64,000 nt of DNA. Origin: Bacteroidota bacterium. GTDB taxonomy: Bacteria; Bacteroidota; Bacteroidia; Cytophagales; Cyclobacteriaceae. How positions within the stretch are numbered: the stretch's first letter is position 1; every line of letters begins with the position of its first letter. Shown here in pieces: positions 1-10,099 of this stretch. The stretch spans positions 157,651 to 221,650 of the forward strand of contig VGMW01000004.1 in NCBI GenBank assembly GCA_016866235.1, given 5' to 3'. The translations under genes were made by a program, and so were the position numbers. Below the pieces are notes generated by a model, which saw only the letters and a list, made by a program, of their open reading frames with translations, was not told the DNA's origin and ran no database searches.

Positions 1-2
1 TA

Positions 3-65
3 AAAATGCAGTCGTTACTCAAAAAAACTCTCGAAGGTCAAATCGCTATGCTTACCGGGTCGTAA
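3..65 (+). CDS. Possible 3' end of an upstream gene (partial)
   Basis: The frame entering the window at position 3 reads about 20 codons of ordinary composition, ending in QIAMLTGS before TAA at 63-65. A second open frame from position 2 to a TGA at 110-112 is arginine-rich and looks less natural. Either could be the C-terminus of a gene beginning outside the window, and no family can be named. The rest of 66-122 is the leader of the moxR-like gene. Confidence 0.25.
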   Translation, partial: KMQSLLKKTLEGQIAMLTGS

Positions 66-122
66 GACAACTCCGCCGGTCATCGAATTTTGGTATTATT
101 GCGGGCTTTTGATTGACAGATC

Positions 123-1097
123 ATGGAACAAAACACAGGAATTCACCAGGAAAAAATCAGAAAGGTTTACAGTGAAGTAGCCAAGGTGGTGGTTGGCCAG
201 GAGTATATGGTCAACCGTCTGATGATTGGCCTGTTTACCAATGGACATATTCTACTCGAGGGTGTACCCGGCCTTGCTAAAACGCTTACGATAAGCACAC
301 TGGCAAGAGTACTGCACCTTGATTTCGCCCGAATTCAATTTACGCCAGATCTTCTTCCGGCAGATTTGGTTGGAACCATGATCTACAACCAAAAGGATGG
401 AAAGTTCGAGGTTAAGAAAGGTCCGATCTTCGCCAATATTGTTCTGGCTGATGAGATCAACCGTTCTCCCGCCAAGGTGCAGTCGGCATTGCTGGAGGCC
501 ATGCAGGAAAAACAAGTGACCATTGGTGAAACGACCTTCCAACTCGACAAACCATTTCTGGTAATGGCCACCCAGAATCCGGTCGAAAACGAAGGAACCT
601 ATCCACTTCCTGAAGCACAGGTAGATCGCTTCATGATGAAGGTATTTGTTGACTATCCTTCCAAAGACCAGGAGCTGGAAATCATGAGAAGGATTTCCAA
701 TATGCAATTCGATTTCACCGTAACACCAGTGCTGACGAAGGAAGATATTTTTGGGATTCGTCAGGAAGTAAACAAGGTGACAATTTCTGAATCGTTGGAG
801 CGATACATCATTGAACTGGTCACTGCTTCAAGAAAACCACTTGAGTACAAATTGAATGAGGAAGCCAAATACATTCAGTTTGGTGCCTCACCCCGCGCCA
901 GTATTAATTTGAACTTAACTGCCAAAGCAGCAGCCTATCTTGAAGGAAGAGATTTTGTTTTGCCGGAGGACATCAAAGGTGTGGCTATGGATGTGATGAA
1001 CCACCGAATTCTGCTCAACTACGAAGCGGAGGCTGACAATGTAAAAACTACAGACATCATTAAAGCCATATTGAATCGGGTGCCGATCGGAAAATAA
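123..1097 (+). CDS. MoxR-family AAA+ ATPase
   Basis: This is a cytoplasmic AAA+ ATPase of the MoxR/RavA group, 324 residues, the usual length. Walker A is GVPGLAKT at residues 47-54, Walker B VLADEIN at about 107-113, and sensor 1 lies in MATQNP near 150, followed by the family-typical EGTYPLPEAQVDRF. A C-terminal AAA lid follows. MoxR proteins generally act as chaperone-like ATPases for maturing protein complexes, often beside DUF58 and VWA genes. No such partner lies downstream here: the next gene is convergent and its stop is one base away. Partners may lie upstream, outside the window. The specific client is unknown. Confidence 0.93.
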   Translation: MEQNTGIHQEKIRKVYSEVAKVVVGQEYMVNRLMIGLFTNGHILLEGVPGLAKTLTISTLARVLHLDFARIQFTPDLLPADLVGTMIYNQKDGKFEVKKGPIFANIVLADEINRSPAKVQSALLEAMQEKQVTIGETTFQLDKPFLVMATQNPVENEGTYPLPEAQVDRFMMKVFVDYPSKDQELEIMRRISNMQFDFTVTPVLTKEDIFGIRQEVNKVTISESLERYIIELVTASRKPLEYKLNEEAKYIQFGASPRASINLNLTAKAAAYLEGRDFVLPEDIKGVAMDVMNHRILLNYEAEADNVKTTDIIKAILNRVPIGK

Positions 1098-1098
1098 T

Positions 1099-1815
1099 TC
1101 AGTTGACTTTCAACTGTTTTTCCTTTTGAGCATCCAGGACTTTTCGAATCTGGGCTGAAGCGTTGGTTACAGAGTCCTGAGCTTTTTTATTCATATCGAT
1201 TTTACGCAACAATGTTTCATGATCAACAGCATTTTGCTGTAGTGCTTTTTCCAGGCGGATTTTATCCTGCTCATTGCTGACCAGCTTCTCGTTGAAATCC
1301 CTGTTCTCTGCTGAAAGCTTTTGCAATCGACGTTCAGTGGCATCAATTGCCTTTTGTGTTTCATCGATTTGTAGCTGAATCTGATCGCGGTAAAATTTAA
1401 TGCCGAATCGATGGGCGAGATCTTTGATGCCCGCAGTGAGGGAGAGCGAGTCAACACCTGACCACTCAGCGGCTATTTTACCAATCCAGACCACTGACTT
1501 CAGCGGCTGACCTTCTGCCTGTTTTTCAGCAGGAGCAGCAGATCCATAAATAGCATATTTAGGAAATTCAGAACCGCCAATTACAGGATTGGTGACTGTG
1601 ATGAGTCCGTCTGAAATTTTCAATTTACCTGACTCACGTAAAAACCTTTCAAAAGAAGGCCGAACCTGTTCAATAGGTCCGGTGATTTCCACCTGAAATC
1701 CATCAGCGTTGGCGTTTTTAATTGACCTCGAGGCAACTTCTGGCTTCACCGTCTGGGCAACAATGGCAAAGACCGGTAAACAGATCAGGGTAAGAACAAG
1801 TTTGTTCATGCTCAT
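1099..1815 (-). CDS. Secreted coiled-coil protein of unknown function
   Basis: The 238-residue product starts with a signal peptide (MNKLVLTLICLPVFAIVAQ), so it is exported. Residues about 35-130 form a globular part. Residues about 140-230 are charged and heptad-like (repeated E, K, Q, R with L and I spacing), which predicts a long coiled coil. The N-terminal half with its coiled-coil tail loosely recalls DUF4349-type envelope proteins, but I do not recognise a family with confidence. It converges on the MoxR gene with one base between stops, and lies head-to-head with the epimerase gene across a 91 bp gap that should hold both promoters. Confidence 0.75.
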   Translation of the reverse strand: MSMNKLVLTLICLPVFAIVAQTVKPEVASRSIKNANADGFQVEITGPIEQVRPSFERFLRESGKLKISDGLITVTNPVIGGSEFPKYAIYGSAAPAEKQAEGQPLKSVVWIGKIAAEWSGVDSLSLTAGIKDLAHRFGIKFYRDQIQLQIDETQKAIDATERRLQKLSAENRDFNEKLVSNEQDKIRLEKALQQNAVDHETLLRKIDMNKKAQDSVTNASAQIRKVLDAQKEKQLKVN

Positions 1816-1906
1816 TTGATTTTTATTGAAGCCTTATCAATTCCCGTGCCTTTCTCACAACGAAAGTTAAAGGTATTTTGCGGCATAAATAAATGCGTCC
1901 GCGGCT

Positions 1907-2833
1907 ATGACCCAGACTTCAGACAACATTCATACCATATTGATCACCGGCGGAAGCGGACTCATTGGGCGGAGACTTACCAAAGCACTAACGGATCAGG
2001 GTTATGTTGTTCACTGGTTAACGCGCGATCCGGAACAAGCTCCCGTTAAAGCATTTAGATGGGCGGTGGATGAACAATACATCGATCCAGAAGCCCTCCG
2101 TGATGTCGATGCCATTGTGCACCTGGCTGGAGAAAATGTTGGAGGTGGTCGCTGGACCTCAGCTCGGCGTAAAAAAATTCTCAACAGCCGAGTTGAAAGT
2201 TGTGCCCTCCTTTGTCGTGCGCTTGCTGAAACTGATCATAAGGTGAAAGTAGTCGTAGCCGCATCGGCAACAGGATTTTATGGAATCCATCCAAAAGGAA
2301 TTCAGGAAGAAGACGCAACTCCTGGTCGCGACTTTCTTGCCTCTGTCACTGAGGAGTGGGAAAAAGCTCAACAGACGTTTGCGGTGTTAACACCACGACT
2401 GGTCACCATCCGAATTGGAATTGTCCTTTCTCCTGCAGGTGGCGCATTGGAAAAACTGGTTAAGCCAATTCAATATTATATTGGTGCGGTTCTCGGAAAT
2501 GGTAAACAAATGATGGGCTGGATTCACCTCGAAGATGTATGCAGCATTTTTCAACAAGCAATTTTTTCGACAGCGATGTCTGGCACTTACAATGCTGTTG
2601 CACCTGAAAACGTCTCCAACAAACACTTTACCGAGCAGCTCGCCAAGGAATTGGGCCGACCGTTGTGGCTGCCCCCGGTACCTGGCTTTGTGTTAAAACT
2701 ATTGCTTGGAAGAATGTCAGATATGGTGCTCGGCGGTGCTGAGATTTCTTGTCAAAAACTTTTGAACACCGGATTCCAGTTCAAATTCAAAACGCTTGAA
2801 TCGGCATTGCAAGACCTCCTTAAAAAGGACTAA
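1907..2833 (+). CDS. TIGR01777-family NAD(P)-dependent epimerase (YfcH-like)
   Basis: An extended short-chain dehydrogenase of 308 residues. The N-terminus carries the Rossmann dinucleotide-binding glycine motif GGSGLIGRRL (about residues 14-23), then the family's VHLAGENVGGGRW segment and an ATGFYG stretch around the active site. The C-terminal 50 residues (PPVPGFVLKLLLG, then GAEISCQKL) match the DUF1731 extension that defines the TIGR01777/YfcH group, as distinct from sugar epimerases. The substrate of this family is not established. It is transcribed toward feoAB, with a 58 bp gap, and may share transcription with it. Confidence 0.9.
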   Translation: MTQTSDNIHTILITGGSGLIGRRLTKALTDQGYVVHWLTRDPEQAPVKAFRWAVDEQYIDPEALRDVDAIVHLAGENVGGGRWTSARRKKILNSRVESCALLCRALAETDHKVKVVVAASATGFYGIHPKGIQEEDATPGRDFLASVTEEWEKAQQTFAVLTPRLVTIRIGIVLSPAGGALEKLVKPIQYYIGAVLGNGKQMMGWIHLEDVCSIFQQAIFSTAMSGTYNAVAPENVSNKHFTEQLAKELGRPLWLPPVPGFVLKLLLGRMSDMVLGGAEISCQKLLNTGFQFKFKTLESALQDLLKKD

Positions 2834-2891
2834 TTCCGTCCCTATACCTATATTGCGTTGTTTATATTGATTCTAAATAAGAAGTAGGCCT

Positions 2892-3116
2892 TTGGAAAGA
2901 ACTTTAGCCCAAATGAAACCAGGAGAAACGGCCGTTGTAGCCGGATTTTCCAGCCCAGAGTTGTCTCCAAAACTGCTGGAGATGGGATTCCTTCCAGGCA
3001 CTGTAATCCGTTTCAACTTCAAAGCCCCATTGGGAGATCCGATTTGTGTGACCGTAGGAAATTATGATCTGGCCATACGTTTGAACGAGGCATCCACCAT
3101 CCAAGTCCTAAGCTGA
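2892..3116 (+). CDS. feoA: Ferrous iron transport protein A
   Basis: A 74-residue SH3-like FeoA protein, which assists the FeoB permease in Fe(II) uptake at the inner membrane. The features are typical: a GETAVVAGF turn, LLEMGFLPGT and a C-terminal YDLAIRLNEAS strand. No ATG is available in frame, and the start is TTG at 2892, which gives the family's usual N-terminus (ERTLAQMKPGE). The TGA stop overlaps the feoB ATG by one base (TGATG), so the two are translationally coupled. The 58 bp upstream is AT-rich, and I could not place a convincing Fur or DtxR box in it. Confidence 0.93.
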   Translation: MERTLAQMKPGETAVVAGFSSPELSPKLLEMGFLPGTVIRFNFKAPLGDPICVTVGNYDLAIRLNEASTIQVLS

Positions 3117-5215
3117 TGGCCATGAAAATTAAAGTTGCTTTGGCCGGTAAGCCCAACACCGGTAAATCTTCACTCTTCAATTTACTCACAGGATTAAATC
3201 AGCAGACAGGAAATTTCCCAGGCGTAACAGTTGACAAACGTACCGGTCTTTGCACCCTAACGCCAAGTGTAGTTGCAGAGATCATCGATATGCCGGGCAC
3301 CTACAGTCTGTATCCAAGAACGGTGGATGAGCAGATTGTAACTGAAACATTTGCAAACAGCCGAAATGAAAATTATCCGGATAAGGTTGTCCTGATTGCC
3401 GACGCCACCAATCTTAAGAACTGTCTGCTGCTTTTATCACAGTTGATGGACCTTGGATTCCCAATCGTGTTGGCAGTGAACATGATTGATCTTGCGGCAA
3501 CGGCAGGATTCAGCATAGACATCAAAAGACTGGCCAAGGAGCTGAACATGCCCGTGATCATGATTAACGGAAGAACAGGCCAAGGCATTGAAGACCTGAA
3601 AAAAGCACTCGCTGAACCTACCGTTAAGTCATCTAAAACTGTTTTTCGTCCAGATCCGGAACTGATGGCGCCGGTGGAAAAAATCAAAACGAGATTTGAA
3701 TTGGGTACAGACTATGATGCGTACCAGTACCTTCAATTGTATCAGCAACTGAAATTTCTATCAGAAAACGATCGGAATTTTATACAACAGGTTGCCCAGG
3801 AGCATCAATTTTTTCCTGCAAAGTTTCAGGGCGCCGAAACGATCCAGCGCTATGAATTCATTCAGGACATTTTAAATAAGGTCATTGTACGACATCCGGA
3901 TCAGGATTGGAAAAGAAGAACTTATGCGCTCGACCGGATTTTGACCCATAAAGTTTTCGGTTACCTGATTTTCTTTGGCGTTTTGTTCCTGATTTTTCAG
4001 GCCATTTTCGCCTGGGCAACGGTGCCCATGGACTTTATCGATCATGGCTTTGCCTCGCTGAGTTTTTACCTGAGCAATCTGTTGCCAGCAGGTCCGCTGT
4101 TTGATCTCATAACACAAGGCTTGGTGCCCGGTATTGGTGGCATCATCATTTTTGTTCCACAAATCGCGATTTTATTTGGATTCATTGCCGTCCTCGAGGA
4201 AACCGGATACATGTCGCGCGCAGTATTTCTGATGGACAAGATCATGCGGAAGTTCGGGCTTAACGGAAAAAGTATTGTTCCGCTGATGTCAGGGGTTGCT
4301 TGTGCGATTCCAGCCATCATGGCTACGCGCACCATCGACAACTGGAAAGAGCGTCTGATCACCATTTTGGTGACACCACTCATGAGTTGCAGCGCACGTC
4401 TTCCAGTATTCACCATCCTGGTTGCACTTATCATTCCAGAGGAAACAGCCTTTGGATTCTTTAATCTTCAAGGTCTTGCCTTAATGGGGCTCTACCTGCT
4501 CGGCTTCCTGGCTGCCCTGCTCAGTGCATTGGTTATGAAGTTGATTATTCATACGGAGGAAAAAAGTTATCTCATTCTTGAAATGCCCACCTACCGTTCA
4601 CCAAAATGGTCTAACGTGGGGTACACCATTCTCGAAAAAACAAAAGCCTTTGTTTTTGGTGCGGGTAAAATCATTTTGGCAATTTCTGTAGTGCTGTGGG
4701 TTCTTGCGAGTTATGGACCCGGCGACCAGATGGATCAGGCGGCGAATGCCGTTGCCGCACAACATTTTGATTCGGAAGTTGAAAAAGAAAACAAGGTAGC
4801 AGCAGCAAGACTGGAGTACTCCTTTGCCGGCAAACTCGGAAAGTGGATGGAGCCTGTTATTGAGCCCTTGGGTTACGATTGGAAAATCGGAATTGCGCTC
4901 ATCACCTCGTTTGCAGCACGCGAAGTTTTTGTAAGTACGGCGGCAACCATCTACAGCCTTGGTAGCACCGAAGATGAGGCAACCATTAAGGAACGCCTCA
5001 AAAATGAGATTAATCCGTTAACCGGCGGCCCGCGGTTCACCCCTGCGGTAGGAATTTCTCTTTTGTTGTTCTACACGTTTGCCATGCAGTGCATGAGCAC
5101 GCTCGCAGTGGTTTACCGTGAGACGAAAGGCTGGAAATGGCCAGCGATACAAATGGCTTACATGACTGCTCTGGCCTATCTGAGTGCGCTGGCAGCATTT
5201 CACTTCCTGAATTAA
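3116..5215 (+). CDS. feoB: Ferrous iron transporter B
   Basis: Inner-membrane Fe(II) permease with an N-terminal G-protein domain, 699 residues. G1 is GKPNTGKS at 11-18, G3 DMPG at 58-61 and G4 NMID at 122-125. The helical spacer follows to about residue 260. The polytopic membrane domain has the two Gate motifs, including SGVACAIPAIMATRT and SCSARLPVFTIL. Translation is coupled to feoA through TGATG. An ATG two codons further (3122) is an alternative start. The downstream 152 bp contains only a short palindrome (CTCTTAAGAG at 5226-5235) with no U-tract, so no terminator is claimed. Confidence 0.97.
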   Translation: MAMKIKVALAGKPNTGKSSLFNLLTGLNQQTGNFPGVTVDKRTGLCTLTPSVVAEIIDMPGTYSLYPRTVDEQIVTETFANSRNENYPDKVVLIADATNLKNCLLLLSQLMDLGFPIVLAVNMIDLAATAGFSIDIKRLAKELNMPVIMINGRTGQGIEDLKKALAEPTVKSSKTVFRPDPELMAPVEKIKTRFELGTDYDAYQYLQLYQQLKFLSENDRNFIQQVAQEHQFFPAKFQGAETIQRYEFIQDILNKVIVRHPDQDWKRRTYALDRILTHKVFGYLIFFGVLFLIFQAIFAWATVPMDFIDHGFASLSFYLSNLLPAGPLFDLITQGLVPGIGGIIIFVPQIAILFGFIAVLEETGYMSRAVFLMDKIMRKFGLNGKSIVPLMSGVACAIPAIMATRTIDNWKERLITILVTPLMSCSARLPVFTILVALIIPEETAFGFFNLQGLALMGLYLLGFLAALLSALVMKLIIHTEEKSYLILEMPTYRSPKWSNVGYTILEKTKAFVFGAGKIILAISVVLWVLASYGPGDQMDQAANAVAAQHFDSEVEKENKVAAARLEYSFAGKLGKWMEPVIEPLGYDWKIGIALITSFAAREVFVSTAATIYSLGSTEDEATIKERLKNEINPLTGGPRFTPAVGISLLLFYTFAMQCMSTLAVVYRETKGWKWPAIQMAYMTALAYLSALAAFHFLN

Positions 5216-5367
5216 TTCCCGCGCTCTCTTAAGAGCCGATAACTTTTAAGTTTTTATAAAACCGTAAGATTTTCGGCTGTTGTTTACATGCCTTCAAAAT
5301 CCGAAATTCGATTCCCGGGTTTCCGATTTAAAGAGCGGTGACCCGGCCCAAAACCTAACCCCCGCAT

Positions 5368-6612
5368 ATGAATTCCTTCAACCAAATCAGGCTATCCATC
5401 ATGATGTTCCTTCAGTTTTTTGTCTGGGGCGCATGGTACGGTCAGCTGGGAAAGTACATGACAGAAACCCTGGGTGCCAGTGGTGAACAAGTAGGTAACG
5501 CCTATGCGGCCTTTTCAATTTCAATGATTGCTGCACCATTTTTTGTTGGCATGCTTGCCGATCGCTATTTCTCTGCGCAAAAAGTTCTCGGTGTTCTGAA
5601 CTTGCTTGGTGCCGTGATCCTCTATTTTCTTCAGGATGTCAGAGAACCTGGAAACTTTTTTTGGATGATTCTATTGTACTGTCTCACGTTCGCACCAACC
5701 ATTGCCTTAACCAGCTCCATCGCACTGCGTCATATAGCAAACCCAGAAAAACAATTTCCCGCTATAAGGGTATTCGGGACTTTAAGTTGGATTGCAGTGG
5801 TTAATCTGGTCGGCTGGATGGGTGTGGGGGCTGAGTCTACCATATTTCAGATTTCAGCCATCACTGCTGCCATTCTTGGCGTCCTCTCTTTTGCACTACC
5901 CGATACGCCGCCTGCAGCGAAGGGACCTGCCAGCTTTGCACAGATCATCGGTAAGGACGCCTTCGTATTGTTTAAGGATCGCTCCTTCGCCATTTTCTTC
6001 ATCGCGTCTATTCTGGTTTGTATACCGTTATCCTTTTATTACACGTGGGCCAATTCGTCATTGACCGATGCGTATAAAATTGCGTTTCCAGGCGTCGACG
6101 CCGCCACCTTCAACATTGAAAATAAAATGTCCTTGGGCCAGGCGTCAGAGGTAATATTTATGTTGTTGCTGACCATTGCCTACAGAAGACTCGGTGTAAA
6201 AAATATTCTGATCATCGGGCTGGCAGCATGGATCATACGGTTCTTATGCTTCGGATATGGCACTGCAGATGAAGGCAGCTGGATGCTTTACCTTGCCATT
6301 TTACTCCATGGTGTTTGTTTTGATTTCTTTTTCGTGACCGGATTTATCTACACAGATTTCAAAGCGGGCGAAAAAATAAAATCACAGGCACAGGGTCTGA
6401 TTACATTGGCCACCTATGGTATCGGTATGTTTATAGGTTCTGTGGTTGCCGGTAAGGTTAAAGATGAATACACCGATACAGCAACTTCACTTACCAACTG
6501 GACCGGAGTATGGCTGGTTCCCGCAGCGATTGCCGTGATCGTTTTGATTTTATTCATCATCTTCTTTCGAGAGCAACCGGCATCTGCTGGAAGCAATCGT
6601 CAAGACCAATAA
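5368..6612 (+). CDS. MFS transporter, nucleoside:H+ symporter (NupG-like) family
   Basis: A polytopic inner-membrane carrier of 414 residues with about 12 hydrophobic segments. The N-terminus ([17 protein letters not shown]) and the following [23 protein letters not shown] loop are characteristic of the nucleoside:proton symporter branch of the major facilitator superfamily. In Bacteroidota such carriers commonly sit beside Gfo/Idh/MocA oxidoreductases, as here (the next gene starts 32 bp downstream), so the real substrate may be a sugar-like compound rather than a nucleoside. That substrate assignment is inference. Confidence 0.85.
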   Translation: MNSFNQIRLSIMMFLQFFVWGAWYGQLGKYMTETLGASGEQVGNAYAAFSISMIAAPFFVGMLADRYFSAQKVLGVLNLLGAVILYFLQDVREPGNFFWMILLYCLTFAPTIALTSSIALRHIANPEKQFPAIRVFGTLSWIAVVNLVGWMGVGAESTIFQISAITAAILGVLSFALPDTPPAAKGPASFAQIIGKDAFVLFKDRSFAIFFIASILVCIPLSFYYTWANSSLTDAYKIAFPGVDAATFNIENKMSLGQASEVIFMLLLTIAYRRLGVKNILIIGLAAWIIRFLCFGYGTADEGSWMLYLAILLHGVCFDFFFVTGFIYTDFKAGEKIKSQAQGLITLATYGIGMFIGSVVAGKVKDEYTDTATSLTNWTGVWLVPAAIAVIVLILFIIFFREQPASAGSNRQDQ

Positions 6613-6644
6613 TTTTTAAAACAAAAAATCTGAAAATAAGCAGT

Positions 6645-7832
6645 ATGAAAATTTCAATGTTGGGCGGAGGATTTATCGGCCGGTTTTACGCAGATGCTTT
6701 GCATGGTCACCGAAGTAAAGATCAAATTGTCAGCATTTACTCCAGACGGAAGGAAAGCGTTGACCGATTCATGGGCGATTACAAAGTTGGTCACGGAACA
6801 ACCGTAATGGAGGAATCCATTGCCCATCCCGAAGTGGAGGTCGTTTGCATTGCCTTACCGAACAACCTTCATGAAGAAGCGGTTCAATTATGTTGCAAGC
6901 ATAAAAAAGCGGTGATCTGCACCAAGCCATTGGCTAGAAATGCAGATGAGGCCAAACGAATGCTGGAGGCTGTTGAGAAAGCTGGGCTTTTTGCCGGCTA
7001 CCTTGAAGATCTGGTCTACACACCAAAATTCATCAAGGCCTACGACAGTGTAAAATCCGGTGCATTGGGCAGAGTATTGTGGGCGAAGTCAAGAGAAACA
7101 CATCCTGGTCCACACTCCGAATGGTTTTGGAACCTGGAAGAAGCCGGCGGCGGTTGTATTCTTGATCTGGGTTGTCACTGCGTGGAAATTGCGCGCAGTT
7201 ATATCGGAAAAGATATCCGTCCGGTTGAAGTTATGTGTTGGGCCGACACCCAGGTTAAACCAATCGATGCTGAGGATCACGCCATTGGTTTGGTCAAATA
7301 TGAAAATGGCGCTATTGGTCAATTTGAAGTGAGTTGGACTTTCCGAGGAGGCATGGACTTAAGGGATGAAGTTATGGGAACGGAAGGCACGATTTGGGTG
7401 AACAGTTTTTTAAGAACAGGATTTGAAATGTTCACGACCGGAAAAGGCGGAGATTATGTTGCAGAGAAAGCTGAAAGCAATTCAGGTTGGCTTTTCCCTG
7501 TTGGTGATGAAATCAACGAGCTGGGTTATTACCATATGTTTACTGAGATGTTCCGATGCATGGAGAATGGCACCCAACCCAGAGAAACTTTTTACGATGG
7601 CTATGTTGTGAATGCGGTGCTGGACGCTGCCTACCGCTCTGCTAAAACCAAACAGTGGGAACCCGTTAAACTTGACGTCTGGCGAGGACGTACTGGTGTG
7701 AGCAAAGACAGCCACCTGGTTGAATTCGATGCCGACCATTATCTGGTAAAGGAAGAAGTGACCCACTACGGGGCCAAAAAGGTGATTCTTAAAAACAAGA
7801 AAACCGGCAAAATTTCAGAACGGGTAAGCTGA
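6645..7832 (+). CDS. Gfo/Idh/MocA-family oxidoreductase
   Basis: A 395-residue NAD(P)-dependent oxidoreductase. It opens with a Rossmann motif ([12 protein letters not shown]), followed by the family's [13 protein letters not shown] segment, which carries the catalytic-region lysine-proline pair, and a C-terminal alpha/beta domain with [16 protein letters not shown], where the histidine matches the usual active-site position. The frame is open further upstream, but ATG at 6645 places the Rossmann strand at the N-terminus as in the family. Family members oxidise or isomerise sugars, inositols or related polyols. The substrate here is unknown. It is probably co-transcribed with the MFS carrier and could process its cargo. 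Confidence 0.88.
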   Translation: MKISMLGGGFIGRFYADALHGHRSKDQIVSIYSRRKESVDRFMGDYKVGHGTTVMEESIAHPEVEVVCIALPNNLHEEAVQLCCKHKKAVICTKPLARNADEAKRMLEAVEKAGLFAGYLEDLVYTPKFIKAYDSVKSGALGRVLWAKSRETHPGPHSEWFWNLEEAGGGCILDLGCHCVEIARSYIGKDIRPVEVMCWADTQVKPIDAEDHAIGLVKYENGAIGQFEVSWTFRGGMDLRDEVMGTEGTIWVNSFLRTGFEMFTTGKGGDYVAEKAESNSGWLFPVGDEINELGYYHMFTEMFRCMENGTQPRETFYDGYVVNAVLDAAYRSAKTKQWEPVKLDVWRGRTGVSKDSHLVEFDADHYLVKEEVTHYGAKKVILKNKKTGKISERVS

Positions 7833-7839
7833 TCCTGAA

Positions 7840-8832
7840 CTATTGATGTAACGCCTTCCAGATGGCATCCTTCAATTCAGGAATGCCGAAGCCTGTTACG
7901 CCCGATATAAAGACGGTCTGAGTGCTATCGGGTAATTCTTTTTTCATTTCATCCAAGAGCTCACCATCCAGCAGATCTGATTTCGAAACTGCCAGAATTC
8001 TTTTTTTATCGAGCATCTCCGGATTGTATTGCCGGAGTTCGTTCAGAAGAATCTGATAGTCGGTGCGTATGTCTTTGCTGTCAGCAGGAACCATAAAAAG
8101 CAGAACAGCATTTCTTTCGATGTGTCTTAAAAATCTTAGACCAAGGCCTTTGCCCTCAGAAGCTCCTTCGATAATACCGGGAATATCTGCCATCACAAAA
8201 GATTGGTTTTCGCGGTAAGCCACCACACCAAGATTGGGTGTGAGTGTCGTGAAAGCATAGTCGGCGATTTTTGGTCGCGCCGCAGAGACTGCCGAAAGCA
8301 AAGTTGATTTGCCTGCGTTTGGAAATCCTACCAATCCAACATCGGCCAATAGTTTAAGTTCCAGAATCACCCAATGTTCCATTCCTGGTTCTCCAGGCTG
8401 TGAAATTTGCGGGGCCTGATTGGTGGGTGTGGCGAAATGGGCATTCCCTTTTCCTCCCCTGCCACCAGGGGTGAGGACAAATTCCTGACCATCTTGGTTG
8501 ATTTCACAAAGAAAGGCTTCGGTCTCTGCATCGCGGGCTACAGTGCCCAATGGCACCTCAATTATTTCATCTTTACCATCAGCACCGGTTCGGTTCTGAC
8601 CTTCACCACCTGAACCATTTTCTGCTGCGATGTGCTTGCGGTATTTAAGGTGTAGCAACGTCCAGAGCTGCGCGTTTCCCCGAAGGATGACACTACCTCC
8701 TTTACCGCCATCACCGCCATCGGGGCCGCCCTTGGGAACAAACTTTTCCCGATGGAAATGAAGGCAACCGGCGCCACCCTTTCCGGAGCGGGAATGAAAT
8801 TTCACATAGTCAATGAAGTTAGGAGAGGACAT
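7840..8832 (-). CDS. obg: Obg-family GTPase (ObgE/CgtA)
   Basis: Ribosome-associated GTPase of 330 residues involved in 50S assembly and stress control. The glycine-rich Obg fold occupies residues 1-160 ([13 protein letters not shown], then GGRGGKGN). The G domain has G1 GFPNAGKST at 169-177, G3 DIPG near 216 and the G4 position reading SKSD instead of NKxD. That substitution is, to my knowledge, usual in Bacteroidota Obg proteins and not a defect. It is the last gene of a leftward set with adk, 21 bp downstream of the adk stop. Confidence 0.96.
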   Translation of the reverse strand: MSSPNFIDYVKFHSRSGKGGAGCLHFHREKFVPKGGPDGGDGGKGGSVILRGNAQLWTLLHLKYRKHIAAENGSGGEGQNRTGADGKDEIIEVPLGTVARDAETEAFLCEINQDGQEFVLTPGGRGGKGNAHFATPTNQAPQISQPGEPGMEHWVILELKLLADVGLVGFPNAGKSTLLSAVSAARPKIADYAFTTLTPNLGVVAYRENQSFVMADIPGIIEGASEGKGLGLRFLRHIERNAVLLFMVPADSKDIRTDYQILLNELRQYNPEMLDKKRILAVSKSDLLDGELLDEMKKELPDSTQTVFISGVTGFGIPELKDAIWKALHQ

Positions 8833-8853
8833 TGGTCGGCCAGATCGTGGCGC

Positions 8854-9420
8854 TCAATTTTCGAGAATGGTACAAATTGCCTTGAAGATATTTTCAATCT
8901 CCCCTATGCCGTTAACAGTCTTTAAACGCCCTTGCTTTTCATAAAAAGGAAGTACATGGACAGTTTTAGTGAAATACTCATTGACGCGTTTGTTAAGCTT
9001 CTCTTCCTCATCGTCCGGCCGATTCGATTCATTGCGGCGTTTGGCAATACGTGCTCTCAATTCAGCTTCGCTCACATCGAGTGCAATAACATAATGAATG
9101 GCTGTTCCATTTTTTTTCATGAAGGCATCGAGCGCTTCAGCCTGCGGTACGGTTCTTGGAAAACCATCGAAAAGAAAACCCGTTGCATCGGGATTTTTAC
9201 TGACTTCTTCCTGAAGCATGGAAATCGTGATCTCATCTGGTACCAATGCACCACTGTTCATGATTTCCTTTACTTTTTTCCCGAGGGGCGTATCGTTTTT
9301 GGTATGCCAACGAAAAAGATCTCCCGTAGAAATGTGAACAAAGCCATACTTGGCGATCAATTTTTCACTTTGGGTACCCTTTCCGGCACCGGGAGGGCCA
9401 AACAGAACAAGATTTCGCAT
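8854..9420 (-). CDS. adk: Adenylate kinase
   Basis: Catalyses ATP + AMP to 2 ADP in the cytoplasm. It has 188 residues, the short form without the zinc-binding LID insertion. The P-loop is GPPGAGKGT at residues 8-16, the AMP-binding STGDLFR segment follows near 32, and DGFPRT near 84 is the adenylate kinase signature. The C-terminal LID arginines lie in ARIAKRRNESNR. It is transcribed leftward between hpt and obg, 56 bp downstream of the hpt stop. Confidence 0.96.
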   Translation of the reverse strand: MRNLVLFGPPGAGKGTQSEKLIAKYGFVHISTGDLFRWHTKNDTPLGKKVKEIMNSGALVPDEITISMLQEEVSKNPDATGFLFDGFPRTVPQAEALDAFMKKNGTAIHYVIALDVSEAELRARIAKRRNESNRPDDEEEKLNKRVNEYFTKTVHVLPFYEKQGRLKTVNGIGEIENIFKAICTILEN

Positions 9421-9476
9421 GAATCAGGTTTTAGGGACGTGCAAAGTAGTTATCCAAACCGAATGCTGCAAAGCAA

Positions 9477-10016
9477 TCAGGCGGCAGACTGATCGCTGGT
9501 GTACCAAAGGTCACGGAAATGCCTACCATGGCCATCGTAATCCAGGCCATAGCCAACCACAAAATGGTCGGGAATTTCAAAGCCGATGTATTTCGGCTTA
9601 TAGGCTGGCGGCGATGCTTTCTTTTTAAACAACAGGGCAGCAACTTCAACCGATCGGGTTCCCAAAGCCACCATTTCCTCAATCACCTTTTGTACGGTAA
9701 GACCCGTATCAACAATGTCTTCAAGAATTATGACATCTTGATTGAATAGGCTTTCCTGCAAGCCGATTAGTGATTTTAATTGGCCGCCAGAAACAGTGCC
9801 CGAGTAAGACGCATGTTTAACAAATGAAACCTTGGGGTCCAGCTTCAGGTCACGGATCAAATCGGCGGCAAAAATGAATGAGCCATTCAATACCGGCAGT
9901 AGCAATGGTTGCTTCCCTTTATAATCCTGAGTGATTTCCTTCGCAAGCACCTGAGTCTGCTTTAGCAACTCCTTTTCAGTAAATAACTTTTTGAATTCTA
10001 AATCTTTGATCTTCAT
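9477..10016 (-). CDS. hpt: Hypoxanthine phosphoribosyltransferase
   Basis: Purine salvage enzyme converting hypoxanthine or guanine with PRPP to IMP or GMP, 179 residues. The PRPP-binding motif VIILEDIVDTGLTVQ is complete, with the ED and DTG residues that define the type I phosphoribosyltransferase loop. The hood region includes FVVGYGLDYD and the C-terminal RDLWY typical of HPRTs. It is followed by adk, so two nucleotide-interconversion genes share a probable transcript. Confidence 0.95.
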   Translation of the reverse strand: MKIKDLEFKKLFTEKELLKQTQVLAKEITQDYKGKQPLLLPVLNGSFIFAADLIRDLKLDPKVSFVKHASYSGTVSGGQLKSLIGLQESLFNQDVIILEDIVDTGLTVQKVIEEMVALGTRSVEVAALLFKKKASPPAYKPKYIGFEIPDHFVVGYGLDYDGHGRHFRDLWYTSDQSAA

Positions 10017-10099
10017 TTAATCCGCAAAGAATAAAACTACCCTCTCCTTACCAGAGAGATTATTAAAAATTGATTAGAGATGCTTAGCTTCTGATTGGA

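Noticed and set aside
2834..2891. Possible Fur or DtxR box before feoA
   Set aside because: The AT-rich sequence has only loose dyad symmetry and no convincing match to either consensus.
5226..5235. Palindrome CTCTTAAGAG after feoB as a terminator
   Set aside because: There is no loop-stem geometry and no T-run, and ten bases of symmetry can arise by chance.
7840..8832. Defective G4 motif (SKSD) in Obg
   Set aside because: This variant is, as far as I know, usual in Bacteroidota Obg proteins and the remaining G motifs are intact.
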